NCBI GenBank assembly: GCA_039621445.1
Contig: CP154954.1
Span: forward strand, 34,507,737-34,571,736
DNA: 64,000 bases
Direction: 5' to 3'
Source: Euglena gracilis
Lineage: Eukaryota; Euglenida; Euglenophyceae; Euglenales
A program made the position numbers and the translations under genes. The notes below the pieces were generated by a model. It was not told the DNA's origin and searched no databases. It saw nothing but the letters and a program-made list of their open reading frames with translations. Shown here piece by piece: positions 38,434 through 48,123 of this stretch (the stretch's first letter is position 1; every line of letters begins with the position of its first letter).

Positions 38434-41400
38434 TTATTTAGTTTGAGTAGGGAGAGTGAGAGCCTCGGGAGGAGTTGTCGCCATTCGTGGATGGTTCAGT
38501 GTAGAAGCACCACACGAGTTGTTTGATATCTCTTTGGCCAGTGTCAGGGAGAGGCCTTGCCAGACCTCTGCTTCGGCTTGGCGTTGCTGCCAACCTTCCC
38601 GCTGCCCTAGCAGGGCTTTCAGGAGGGTGGACATCAGTGTGCGGCCTTCCTGCCCCAGTCCCCCGAAACAGTCAAGCACAAAGGCATTAAGCCGCCATCC
38701 CCGCCTTGCACAGGCAGCATCATATTTCCGGTGTTTTTCGGCTTCTTGCCTCTCCTGCCAAGCTTGCAGTTGGGTGGAACGACCTAGAGGGTTGCTTGGA
38801 ATTTGGGTGTGGCGAATGGTGACGTCGATTGCCACGGGTCCGTCACTGTCCAGTCGAGGAATAAAAACATCACCGGGGCGGGTGTTGTCATCAGCCCGTT
38901 GCTCTTTCTTGGCTTGGAATCCACATCGTTGCGCAAGGGAAGTGAGAAAGTCTTGGACAGCCGTGTGCCGCTTGTAAAGGTTGTTGAATTTGCAGCACAA
39001 TAGGTGATGACCCGTAACATCCACATTCCCTTGGCATTTGGGAAAGAGCAAGCCAGTGGTGGAGGCAACGTCGCTCAATGGCATACCAATGTTCCACCGA
39101 AGGAGACAGCGGAATTCGGCTGAAGGCAAGAGGGTGCGTGTGGCAGTGCTCGGTGTGGCTGCAGCCCACGCCATCGCATGGGGCTGGCATTGGCTCGCGA
39201 ACCGGACTTGATCCTGTGGCGGCAATTGTCGGGTAAGTAGCGCTTGTCGTGCAGTGGAAAATTGGCCGTTCCACCATTTCTGAGATGTGTGGGGGCTCTG
39301 AGCGTTTTGGATTAGAGACAAGTCCTCCAGCCATTGTGGAAGGGGAGCTGTGGTTCCGAGGGTGGTGGAAGCGTCTCGCAAACAATCTAGGGTGTCTGCA
39401 GGATCACGGGGGAACACTGATGGGATTCCCAGTGTCTCCGGCCCCCAGCGAAAGTAATCAATGATGCCGGCAATTCGAGCGGGCAAGCGGATGTGGCTGG
39501 GGTCTGAAAGGCCAAGTCCTCCCAAGCGAATTGGTAGGCAGATTTGCTCCCATTGTTGTGGTGTGCACGGGCCGCCAAGCAATCCTTCAAAACAGTTCCG
39601 CAGGATTGTGCTGAAAGCTGCACACTCCGGGCGCCCCTGGGTGTATGAGGTTGCTCGTAGAAGGTCGTTTACCTTACCAGAGGTGAGGCAATAACGTAAA
39701 ATAGTGAATTGGAGGTGCGCCTGGGGTAGCTTGGAAAGAGATTGGCACGCCTCCATAACACCGTTCACACGTTTCCTCCAAATCTGACGGGCAAATGCAT
39801 CGCCTTCTGGATGGCACAGTGGGACCCCGAGAACTTTGAGGCCTGAGTCCTTCAGAAACGGCACAATGGGTACTTGGCGAAGTGGGCTGTCGCCCGGGAT
39901 TCCATCTGGCAGTGTGCCTCCGCAACTGGAGGTGAAGGCCGGGCCCCACAGATTGCACTTCGCAAGGTTCACCACCAATCCCCGTTTGCCTGCTTCATGG
40001 ATCAGTGTGGAGAGTGCTGTGTGAAGCTGCATCGGCGAACCCAAGAGATGGCCATCGTCCAAGTACCACCCCTGCCATTCGACTTTGGTGGACAGCTCCT
40101 CCAGGACATCCTGCAGTCCCCAAGCAAATAGCGCTGGGCCACACGGGTCTCCTTGTTGGGCGCCTCTGGCGGAAGTGAGCATTTGCTTCCCACAAAAAAG
40201 TGTGGAATGTTGGCTGTAGCAGCTCTCGAGCCAGGGCATCGCAGGGGGACATCGGCGACGGACACTGTCCAAAGCGGACCCGCGGAGGAGGCTGTTGAAC
40301 GCGTTGCTCAAGTCTATTTGCAGAAGGCCCCACCGATCCTCCTTCTTGCGGAAGAGGTCATCGGTCATCTGTTGCTGGCCAATTGCGGTGAGGCTACAAG
40401 CATTGCGGACCCCTACACCGCTTTGCAAGGGACAGAGGTCTTTGAGGGTCTGTGTGATGGCTTGGTGGTGCATGAGTACCTTGGCCACAAGGCGTCTGAG
40501 GCACTCCCCTGCGGCGATTGGTCGGGTTCCCTCTCCAGCTGCAGCTGCGCCATTACCGTTGTTTGGGGAGGGGGCGGCCTTTCGGAGCGGTGTGAGTGTG
40601 GCAGATGCAAGAATTGGTGCCATGTGAGGATGGACACCCTTTGAAATGCAGTCGCAAATGAAGAGATCCAAGGTTTCCAACAGGTCTTCCGCCCGGGAGC
40701 CTGGCAGGTCAGCGAGCATGCTCCGCAGATGGTCTGGCCGCAGGCCGGAGGGGCCTGCGGCGGAGTCCTTCGGGAAAGAGCAGATAGCCTTGCGGAGGGC
40801 CACCGTCCTTTCGCGGAGAGATTCCGCATCCCGGGGGAACTGCAATTTGTGGGAGGGATCCCAAGGACCAAAGCCGGGAGGTTCCTCATGAGGATGGAGG
40901 GCCTGAAGTTGCGCCATCACATTTGGGTCAGAAGAATCACGAACCCCATCAGAGGTCAGCACGCGGCAGGCTTTCGAGATTGCCCCATGTCCCACGAGAG
41001 TGCTCACACGATTCACCATTCGCTCCGTATCCAAAGCTTCTTCCCTTGCAGAAGCGGACCTAGTTCGCGGGGCTGGAGGCGGTAAGTCAGGCAACACAGA
41101 CTCCTCCCAACTATCAACGACCGGCCGTTGGAGGTACAACTTGGCGCGCTCAGCGACCTTGCGGCCGACCTGTGCCCAATGGGCCTTTCCACCGCGCTTC
41201 AGTGGGCAAAGCACTGCTTTTGGAAATGCCCAAAGATGGTGCAGGGTCCGCCATCAAGGATTTGCGTTAAAATTCCGGAGGAGGGTGATGAAGGTGCACG
41301 TGACCTGCACAACGGCACCACGAGGGATGTGGACCAGCGTCGGCCGGGTGTCCAAACCAATTTCTTCAAAAGAAGGCGACAGGGCTGCCCCGTCATCTGG

Positions 41401-41841
41401 GAATGCACTCGGGGAAACAGAGCAAGATACTCGGCGTTGTGTGCTGTCCTGTGAATTAGGCAACATGGCCACGTCCCCTTGGGACTGCGAGACAGGTTGG
41501 CCAGGGTTCCTTACTCCGGAACCGGCAGAAGGTATGGTACATGCTTGTTGAGGTTGTTGAGCGGCCGTCGATGAAGAGACAGCAGCTGGCTGAATGGACG
41601 GTTGCAATGGGGTTGGTGGTTGTGGTGACAGTAAAGTGGCGGGGTGGACTGTCCCCAGCAAGGGCAGGAAGGAATCAGCCTGGTGGCCGAGCAGCCATTG
41701 ACCACCGGCATCAAGGCCGGAGGCAGTCGGTGGGAAAGGGAGTTGGGGGAAAACCGGAAATGCGTTCATCGGAAACCAGGAGCCAGGGGCCGCGCCTGTT
41801 TGCGAGCATTGGGAGGCTGCCGACATTTCTACATCGTCGTT
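38434..41841 (-). pseudogene. E RT/RLE protein with one in-frame TGA
   Basis: Open from the 2A to 38,434 except TGA at 41,254-41,256, where D has GGA (KPGWETLH in D; NP*WRTLH here). Otherwise intact over ~1,130 codons. Pre-RT: HIPRGAVVQV and LWAFPKAVLCPLKRGG. RT: FPKDSAAGPSGLRPDHLRS, motif A LLQIDLSNAFNSLLR, motif B ARGAQQGDPCGPALFAWGL, motif C GWYLDDGHLLG. Thumb: LRYCLTSGKVNDLLR. The zinc motif has lost its first Cys (LFPKCQGNVDVTGHHLLCC). RLE-like: TRPGDVFIPRLDSDG...AIDVTIRH. The loss of a zinc ligand suggests the copy is inactive even without the TGA. Confidence 0.9.
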
Positions 41842-41880
41842 TGGGCCTGGGTTGGCCTCCACATCCCCGCATGTCAGGGC
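41842..41880 (-). other. 2A-like ribosome-skipping motif (E)
   Basis: ALTCGDVEANPGP, full consensus, preceded by SGRGEE as C1's is preceded by TGRGD. In frame with the RT product. Confidence 0.9.
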
Positions 41881-42990
41881 TTCTTCTCCCCTCCCCGAAG
41901 GGACGTGTTCCACAACGAACGAGCCTGGAAGGGTGAGGTTTTCTGGCGCGACTTTTGCAGGCCAAGAAATTGGTGGAATACCTTGGCGTTGGGTGACTGG
42001 GACGTGAGGGCGTGGGCACAGAGTGTTTGGGGTTTGCCTTTTCAAGCCTTGGCTGACTGTTTGTGGGGGACTTTTCAGGCCAAAGTGGTGCAAAATGGTG
42101 TGAGGGTGGGGCCTTTGCAGGCCCAGGGAATTTACACACTGGGGGAAAATGGTGTCAATGGCAGGTTGGGGTGGCAAAGTGTTTTTGGTTGTCCAAACAA
42201 AACTGTTGCAAACATTGGAGCGGAAAGTAACACTCAATGGTTGGCAGATGGGGGGCCCTTGCAGGCCCAGGGCTTTTGCAAGCCACTGGGACAAAATGCT
42301 GCAGGTTGAAATGGTGTCACAGGGGGGCCATTGCTGTCCCAAGGAATTTGCACACATGGGAAAAAAGGTGTAAATGGGAGGTTGGGGTGGCAAAATGTTT
42401 TTGGATGTCCAGTCAAAACTGCTGCAGAATGTGTCACAGCTTTTGGTGTAACATGTGCTGTGAAAACTCAGGGTTTGCCATTGCAGTTGGACAGAAGATT
42501 GGGATGCAATGCAGAAAACAGAAGTGAACACAATGGAGCTGAAAGTAGCACTTAATGGTTGGCAGATGGGGGGCCTTTGCAGGCCCAATGGGGGGGGCCT
42601 TTGCAGGCCCAATGGGGGCCTTTGCAGGCCCAATGGGGGGGGCCTTTGCAGGCCCAATGGGGGGGGCCTTTGCAGGTCCAATAGGGACCAGCAGGGCTGA
42701 GAAGCCCAGAGAGTCAGCAGCATGTCGAACTTCGGGAGCTGTTGCTGTTGTTGGAGCTGCTGCTGTCGAACTTCTGGAGTTGCAGCTAAGGGCTGAAAAG
42801 CCCACTTCACCGGGTTCGTGTTCCGGAACTTTTCTCCGCCTTGGTCTGGTCTCTGAGCTTGCACTTGTCCTTGGACTTGACACCAGAACTTCTTGAACAG
42901 TACTTGTTGGAACTTGGAACTGCACCAGGGACTTGGACTTCACAAGTACTTGCAGCTTGAACCCCTCCAGGGGCTTTCACTTCTCGGCCA
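41881..42990 (-). pseudogene. E N-terminal region, repeat-rich
   Basis: Frame 41,881-42,864 encodes repeated blocks (ICQPLSATF... and ICQPLSVTF..., LPPQPPIYTFFPMC and LPPQPAIDTIFPQC). These derive from a DNA duplication near 42,130-42,560. An ATG in the context CACATGGCC near 42,991 opens a frame that stops after four codons, so ORF1 is broken. No zinc finger or methyltransferase domain is visible. Confidence 0.5.
42557..42690 (-). repeat. ~20-27-bp VNTR in E
   Basis: Five to six copies of GGGGCCTTTGCAGGCCCAAT(GGGG). On the minus strand they read as repeats of GLQRPPP in one frame and IGPAKAPP in another. Confidence 0.9.
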
Positions 42991-43000
42991 TGTGATATGT

Positions 43001-43020
43001 CGAAAAAAAATAGACACTCA
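43001..43020 (-). promoter_or_regulatory. 5' signature of E
   Basis: Minus strand TGAGTGTCTATTTTTTTTCG, identical to that of A1. Confidence 0.65.
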
Positions 43021-43030
43021 GAAACACTCA

Positions 43031-43078
43031 AAATCCAGTAGGCTGTGCCACTGGTCGGTGGATTCGGTTCGCCCCACC
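43031..43078 (+). repeat. Leader-1 copy without TATA
   Basis: AATCC plus the leader core and GGTGGATTCGGTTCGCCCC, directly adjoining the 5' end of E head-to-head. No TATA box lies 30 bp upstream because E's 5' end occupies that position. Downstream sequence is not a recognised element. Confidence 0.8.
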
Positions 43079-43112
43079 AAACCCGCGCCCAAGTGAAACA
43101 AGCCAAGGCCCG

Positions 43113-43132
43113 GCCCGTGCTCACGCACGGGC
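43113..43132. repeat. 20-nt hairpin shared with 57,181
   Basis: GCCCGTGCTCACGCACGGGC, 8-bp stem and TCAC loop; the identical 20-mer is at 57,181-57,200, in both cases preceded by AAG(G). Confidence 0.75.
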
Positions 43133-43219
43133 AAAGGAATTTGTTTCCAGCCAAGCCAACGCGCAAGTTCTCGCGCCATGTTCGTCGCCGAAACACGCTT
43201 TGGCAGTTCCTAATTCTTT

Positions 43220-43490
43220 TTCCAGCTACTTCCAACAGTGTGTATGGTAGCATCACCAACTTTGAAGACGTTGACGGAGCGTTTCTATCACACGTGGATA
43301 TGCGAATTTGATTGCAAAGGCATCCTTGTTTCTTTTTTGCGTTGCATTGGAATCAAATGTAGATGTAGGTTACTTTATCTATTTAACTTCTGCAGGTTTC
43401 CAGCAAGAATTCAAAGTTTGCGTTACCGCTGAAGCTCGTGTTTTAGAAGACATAGAGAATGCCGATGTCAACGTTGCTGCTGGTTTTTGA
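43220..43490 (+). other. Possible two-exon 3' end of a cellular gene
   Basis: VYGSITNFEDVDGAFLSH (43,238-43,292), preceded by an acceptor-like TTCCAACAG, is followed by GTGGAT. About 110 bp later an acceptor-like CTGCAGGTTTCCAG is followed by QEFKVCVTAEARVLEDIENA and a stop at 43,490. The unspliced frame from 43,308 also reads through. The second peptide vaguely resembles the end of a MATH domain. Codon use looks unlike the retroelements. This is a guess from local coding texture only. Confidence 0.25.
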
Positions 43491-44859
43491 AGATGACGAC
43501 ACTACTCTAAATTGCTTTCATCACTCCAAGTTGATTACGTTAATTGTTGATCGATGCATCCGCTGCCAGTGACTGGCAATGTTTTTTCCAGTGCCACGTT
43601 TGGGAAAACTGTTGGAAAAATGTTGGGAAAACTCTTCTGCATTGTGGTGTTTTAAATGTGGTTTGGTTGCTGTTTGTGACGGCGTGACTTTTCAAGAGCA
43701 ATGCCGATCTCAGTTGGAATCGATTATGTTTAAGGTTTTGACATTTGGCTGAAAAGGACTTGCACTTTTGTTTTCCAAAAGTAAAAAGCGTCCGTGATCG
43801 CAGAACATGCTTGGGTATCATGCAGTTTCTCGTCAACGTGATCCGGTTGCGCCGACAGGGGTCGCACGTGGCCGTGATTGAACTGAAGCAGTCCAGAATC
43901 TTGCCGACTGGTCATGGGGGTTTGAATTTTTTCGTCGGTCATGATTCACCCGTATCCCGTATCCGTACACTACGACGGCGACGGCACCCCGCAATTTTTT
44001 TTTTGTAGAAAGTCGTCGGTTAAAATTAGGCCGACCCGTGCGTCGGGGGTTTCAATAACCCGCATTTTTGGTCCCTGACAGGGCCAAAGTTGCCTGAAAT
44101 CGGCCCGGCTCTGAGTCTGAGTGCTGTGAATTTGTCCGGGTGGGTGACTCCGGCTCTTGGAAAAACTCAACCCAAAAACATTTGTCTTCCTCGCCCCCGA
44201 AAATTGCCCACCCCCTTCTTGCGCTTCGCCCTCGTGAACATTTCCTCCCGGGCCATCCTTCCGTGATCATTTGAAATCATTTCACGAAATATGGTCTAGT
44301 GAGTCTTTACGATTATATAAGTAACATCCTTTCTCTAATAAATGCCGCATATAACGTCCTTTCTCTAATACATGCCGCGTGCGTGCCCAACGTGGTCCCT
44401 GTCACAGTGAAAAAAAATTCAGTACCACTCAACCATTTTTTTCCCCGGAAAACCCCAAAAAATGGCCACGTTGGGTGCTTTGAGTCCAATCTTTTGGGGG
44501 TTGTTTTTGGATGCTGATGGGGTTTTGACTATTTTCAGGAAGGGGAGATTTTGAAGAATCTCCCTGGCGGTGTAACAAAAATTTGTCTGATCTTTGCGTA
44601 TCATAAACCCAAACGGTGTGAAAACGTTCGCTCCTATTTTCTTGCTCCTGTTTCCTGTGTTTTTTGGCACATTTGCTCCCATTTCTTCTGTTTTTTCTTT
44701 GGCACAAAGCAAAAAAAAGCAAAAAAAAACAACAATGAAATGCAACAATTATTTTGACACAATCGCCGCATGTGTTGTATCCCATCAAAAACTGCTCAAT
44801 TGAACCTGCGGAATCAAAAAAAATACGAAAAAGGCAACCAAAGAATAATCTGCGGGGGG
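43491..44859. other. Unique sequence, no gene recognised
   Basis: AT-richer than its neighbours, with only short frames. A ~31-bp tandem duplication (CCTTTCTCTAATA(A/C)ATGCCGC) lies at about 44,323-44,385. Confidence 0.5.
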
Positions 44860-45190
44860 GGGGGGGGGGGCCAAAATTTCCAACCGGGGGCAGCCAAAAT
44901 TTCCAACCGTAATTTTAAGAAAACCCAGGGTGGGTCACAAAAACCGGGGGGGGGGGGGGGCAGCCAAAATTTCCAACCGTCATTCTGAAAAAAGACCGGG
45001 GGGGAGGCAGCCAAAAATTACAACCGTAATTCCGAAAAAAATCCCAGGGGGGTGGCAAAATTTCCAACCATAACTCTAAAAAAAAAAAAACCCAGGGTGG
45101 GTTAAAAAAAAAGCCAAGGGGGGGCAGCCAAAATTTCCAACCGTAATTCTTAAAAAAACCCAACGGATCTGAAAAAACCCAGGGCAGGGG
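44860..45190. repeat. CAGCCAAAATTTCC satellite, block 1
   Basis: About seven units of ~45 bp: G-run, CAGCCAAAATTTCCAACCGT, AATTCTGAAAAAAACC. Long frames through it (GNFGCPPPxFF-type repeats) are artefacts of the repeat. Confidence 0.9.
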
Positions 45191-45386
45191 GGGGGGGTGG
45201 CAATTGAAAGTTGCAAGCATGCATTTCCAGACTAATTTCACATTAACAGTAGTTGCATAATGAATGCAGGAACCAACCATGTCACCCTGCAAGTTTGCAT
45301 GGGTGGATGGGGAACAGCACGCAAGGCCGGTTTGGGCCCGGCGCCGCGGAAGGCAGCCAAAAACCCAGGGGGGGGGCTCATTGCGG

Positions 45387-47603
45387 GAAATTGGTGATGG
45401 ACTTTTTGGTGGTCGGTACCGACTAGTCGGTAGCGACTAGTCGGTACCGACTGTTGGTGATGGCCTACCGACCATTGGTGGTCGGGCCGACTAGTCGGCC
45501 CGACCACCAATTTTAAGTCCACCCCCCCCCTCTAAAAAAGTTTTTAAGCCCCCCCCCCCTCCAGAATTTTTTTCATTCAAATATGAAGGAAAATGACTCG
45601 AAACCCACGTAAATGCCTTCAGAAACCCCCATTCGGGGGTCCATTTGCAAAAATTTTTGGGTAATATGTTCTTTTTGCGCCATTTCTGTGAAAGTTGTCT
45701 TTGTCCAGGAGTTCAGTTGGACCACTGGGCCCCACCAACACTACCACAACACCAAAACAAAAACCAAAAAAAAAAAAAAAAAAAATTAATGCCACGCGCA
45801 CCGTAAACAAAACCGTCCCAAGGCCCCTTCGGCCCCCCACGTCGTCCAGCGGGGGGGGGCCGCCCCCCCCCCCCCCCGCACCCCCCCGCCCTCCAATAAC
45901 AAAATCCCCTCCGGGGGGTAACCGACCCAGGGCCAGGCGCGCATGTAATGCCACGCGCACCGTAAACAAAACAGTCCTAGGGCGCCTTCGGCGCCCTTGG
46001 TCGTCTAGCGGGGGGGGGGGGCTGCCGCCCCCCCCCGCACCCCCCCCGCCCTCCAATAACAAAATCCCCTCCGGGGGGTAACCGACCCAAGGGCCAGGCG
46101 CGCATGTAATGCCACGCGCACCGTAAACAAAACAGTCCTAGGGCGCCTCAGGAGCCCGTGGTCGTCTAGGGGGGTGGGCTGCCGCCCCCCCCCGCCCCCC
46201 CCCGCCCTCCAATAACAAAATCCCCTCCGGGGGGTAACCGACCCAAGGGCCAGGCGCGCATGTAATGCAACGCGCACCGTAAACAAAACAGTCCTAAGGC
46301 GCCTTCGGCGCACTTGGTCGTCTAGCGGGGGGGGGGCTGCCGCCCCCCCCCGCACCCCCCCCCCCCGCCCTCCAATAACAAAATCCCCTCCGGGGGGTAA
46401 CCGACCCAAGGGCCAGGCGCGCATGTAATGCCACGCGCACCGTAAACAAAACAGTCCTAAGGCGCCTTCGGCGCCCTTGGTCGTCTAGCGGGGGGGGGGC
46501 TGCCGCCCCCCCCCCGCACCCCCCCCCCCGCCCTCCAATAACAAAATCCCCTCCGGGGGGTAACCGACCCAAGGGCCAGGCGCGCATGTAATGCCACGCG
46601 CACCGTAAACAAAACAGTCCTAAGGCGCCTTCGGCGCCCTTGGTCGTCTAGCGGGGGGGGGGCTGCCGCCCCCCCCCCGCACCCCCCCCCCCGCCCTCCA
46701 ATAACAAAATCCCCTCCGGGGGGTAACCGACCCAAGGGCCAGGCGCGCATGTAATGCCACGCGCACCGTAAACAAAACAGTCCTAAGGCGCCTTCGGCGC
46801 CCTTGGTCGTCTAGCGGGGGGGGGGGCTGCCGCCCCCCCCCCCCCCGCACCCCCCCCCCGCCCTCCAATAACAAAATCCCCTCCGGGGGGTAACCGACCC
46901 AAGGGCCAGGCGCGCATGTAATGCCACGCGCACCGTAAACAAAACAGTCCTAAGGCGCCTTCGGCGCCCTTGGTCGTCTAGCGGGGGGGGGCTGCCGCCC
47001 CCCCCCCCCGCACCCCCCCCCCCGCCCTCCAATAACAAAATCCCCTCCGGGGGGGTAACCGACCCAAGGGCCAGGCGCATGTAATGCCACGCGCACCGTA
47101 AACAAAACAGTCCTAAGGCGCCTTCGGCGCCCTTGGTCGTCTAGCGGGGGGGGGGGGGGGGGCTGCTGCCCCCCCCCGCACCCCCCCCGCCCTCCAGTAA
47201 CAAAATCCCCTTGTGTGTGCAAGGCAAGGAAGGCCGAATCGTGCTCCTTATCTCCTGGACAAAGACAACTTTCACAGAACTGGTTCAAAAAGAAGATATT
47301 ACCCGAATTTTTTGGCAAATGGACCCCCGAATGGGGGTTTCTGAAGGCATTTGGGTAGGTTTCGAGTCATTTTCCTTCATATTTGAATGAATTTTTTTTG
47401 GAGGGGGGGGGCTTAAAAACTTTTTTAGAGGGGGGGGGTGGAATTAAAATTGGTTGTCGGTAGCGACTAGTCGCTACCGACTAGTCGCTAGCGACCTTAT
47501 CACCAATGGTCGGTACCGACTAGTCGCTAGAAAATGGTCGGTAGCGACCATGGTCGGTACCGACTAGTCGGTACCGACCACCAAAAAGTCCATCACCAAT
47601 TTC
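45387..47603. mobile_element. T1: long-TIR element enclosing a 163-bp array
   Basis: Inverted repeats of ~320 bp. The outer end is GAAATTGGTGATGGACTTTT, followed by palindromes of GGTCGGTACCGACTAGTCGG type. The inner arm includes CTCCTGGACAAAGACAACTT (right) and its complement (left, about 45,692-45,711). No transposase. The flanks TCATTGCGG and TCGCTCGGG are at best a weak 9-bp duplication. Long TIRs suggest a Mutator-like or foldback element. Confidence 0.7.
45783..47218. repeat. 163-bp tandem array inside T1 (about 9 copies)
   Basis: Units start at TAATGCCACGCGCACCGTAA (about 45,787; 45,947; 46,107; 46,263; 46,427; 46,590; 46,752; 46,919; 47,081). Each contains GGCGCCTTCGGCGCC (a cUUCGg-capped hairpin), CTTGGTCGTCTAGCG, facing G- and C-runs, and CCAATAACAAAATCCCCTCC. 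Confidence 0.95.
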
Positions 47604-48114
47604 TCGCTCGGGGCCCAGGGGGGGGACAAAATTTCCAACCGTAATTCCAAAAAAAAACTCAGGGGGGGGGGCAGCCAAAATTTCCAGCTGTAATTCCAAA
47701 GAAACCCAGGGGCAGCCAAAATTTCCAAACGTTATCTAAAAAAAACCCGGGGGGGGGGTGGCAGTCAAAATTTCCAACCGGGGGGAGGGGGGGGGGGGGC
47801 GGGAAAATAAAATTTCCAACCGTAATCTAAAAAAACCCGAGGGGGGGGGCAGCCAAAATTTCCAAACGTTATCTAAAAAAAACCCGGGGGGGGGGGGGTG
47901 GGAGTCAAAATTTCCAACCGGGGGGTGGGGGGGGGGTGGTGGGCAACTAAAATTTCCAACCGTAATCTAAAAAAACCCGAGGGGGGGGGGCAGCCAAAAT
48001 TTCCAGCCGTAATCTGATTTTTGGAATTAAGATTGGAAATTTTGTCCCCCCCCCCCGGGTTTTTGTAGATTACGGCTGGAAATTTTGGCTGCCACCCCCT
48101 GGGTTTTTGCAGAT
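47604..48114. repeat. CAGCCAAAATTTCC satellite, block 2
   Basis: The same ~45-bp family as block 1. Near 48,010-48,115 the orientation flips (GGAAATTTTGGCTGCC), forming an inverted junction. Confidence 0.85.
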
Positions 48115-48123
48115 AACGGTTGG

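Larger units (their letters stand above)
38023..43020 (-). mobile_element. E: RLE-type non-LTR retrotransposon, near full length
   Basis: 5' signature at 43,001-43,020, a repeat-rich N-terminal region, one 2A, an RT-RLE frame broken by one TGA, and a 3' UTR with a duplicated TATATATTGAAG(G/A)TGAGC motif. Its 5' end abuts leader-1 in the opposite orientation. Confidence 0.85.

Noticed and set aside
12355-43020. The 5' signature as the dinoflagellate spliced leader
   Set aside because: The sequence does not match the known dinoflagellate leader; a leader from another lineage remains only a hypothesis.
45619-47318. Gly/Pro-rich frames (GGGGAGGG, RRLRTVLFTVRVALHA)
   Set aside because: They are translations of the 163-bp array unit, repeated exactly with its period; no independent coding signal.
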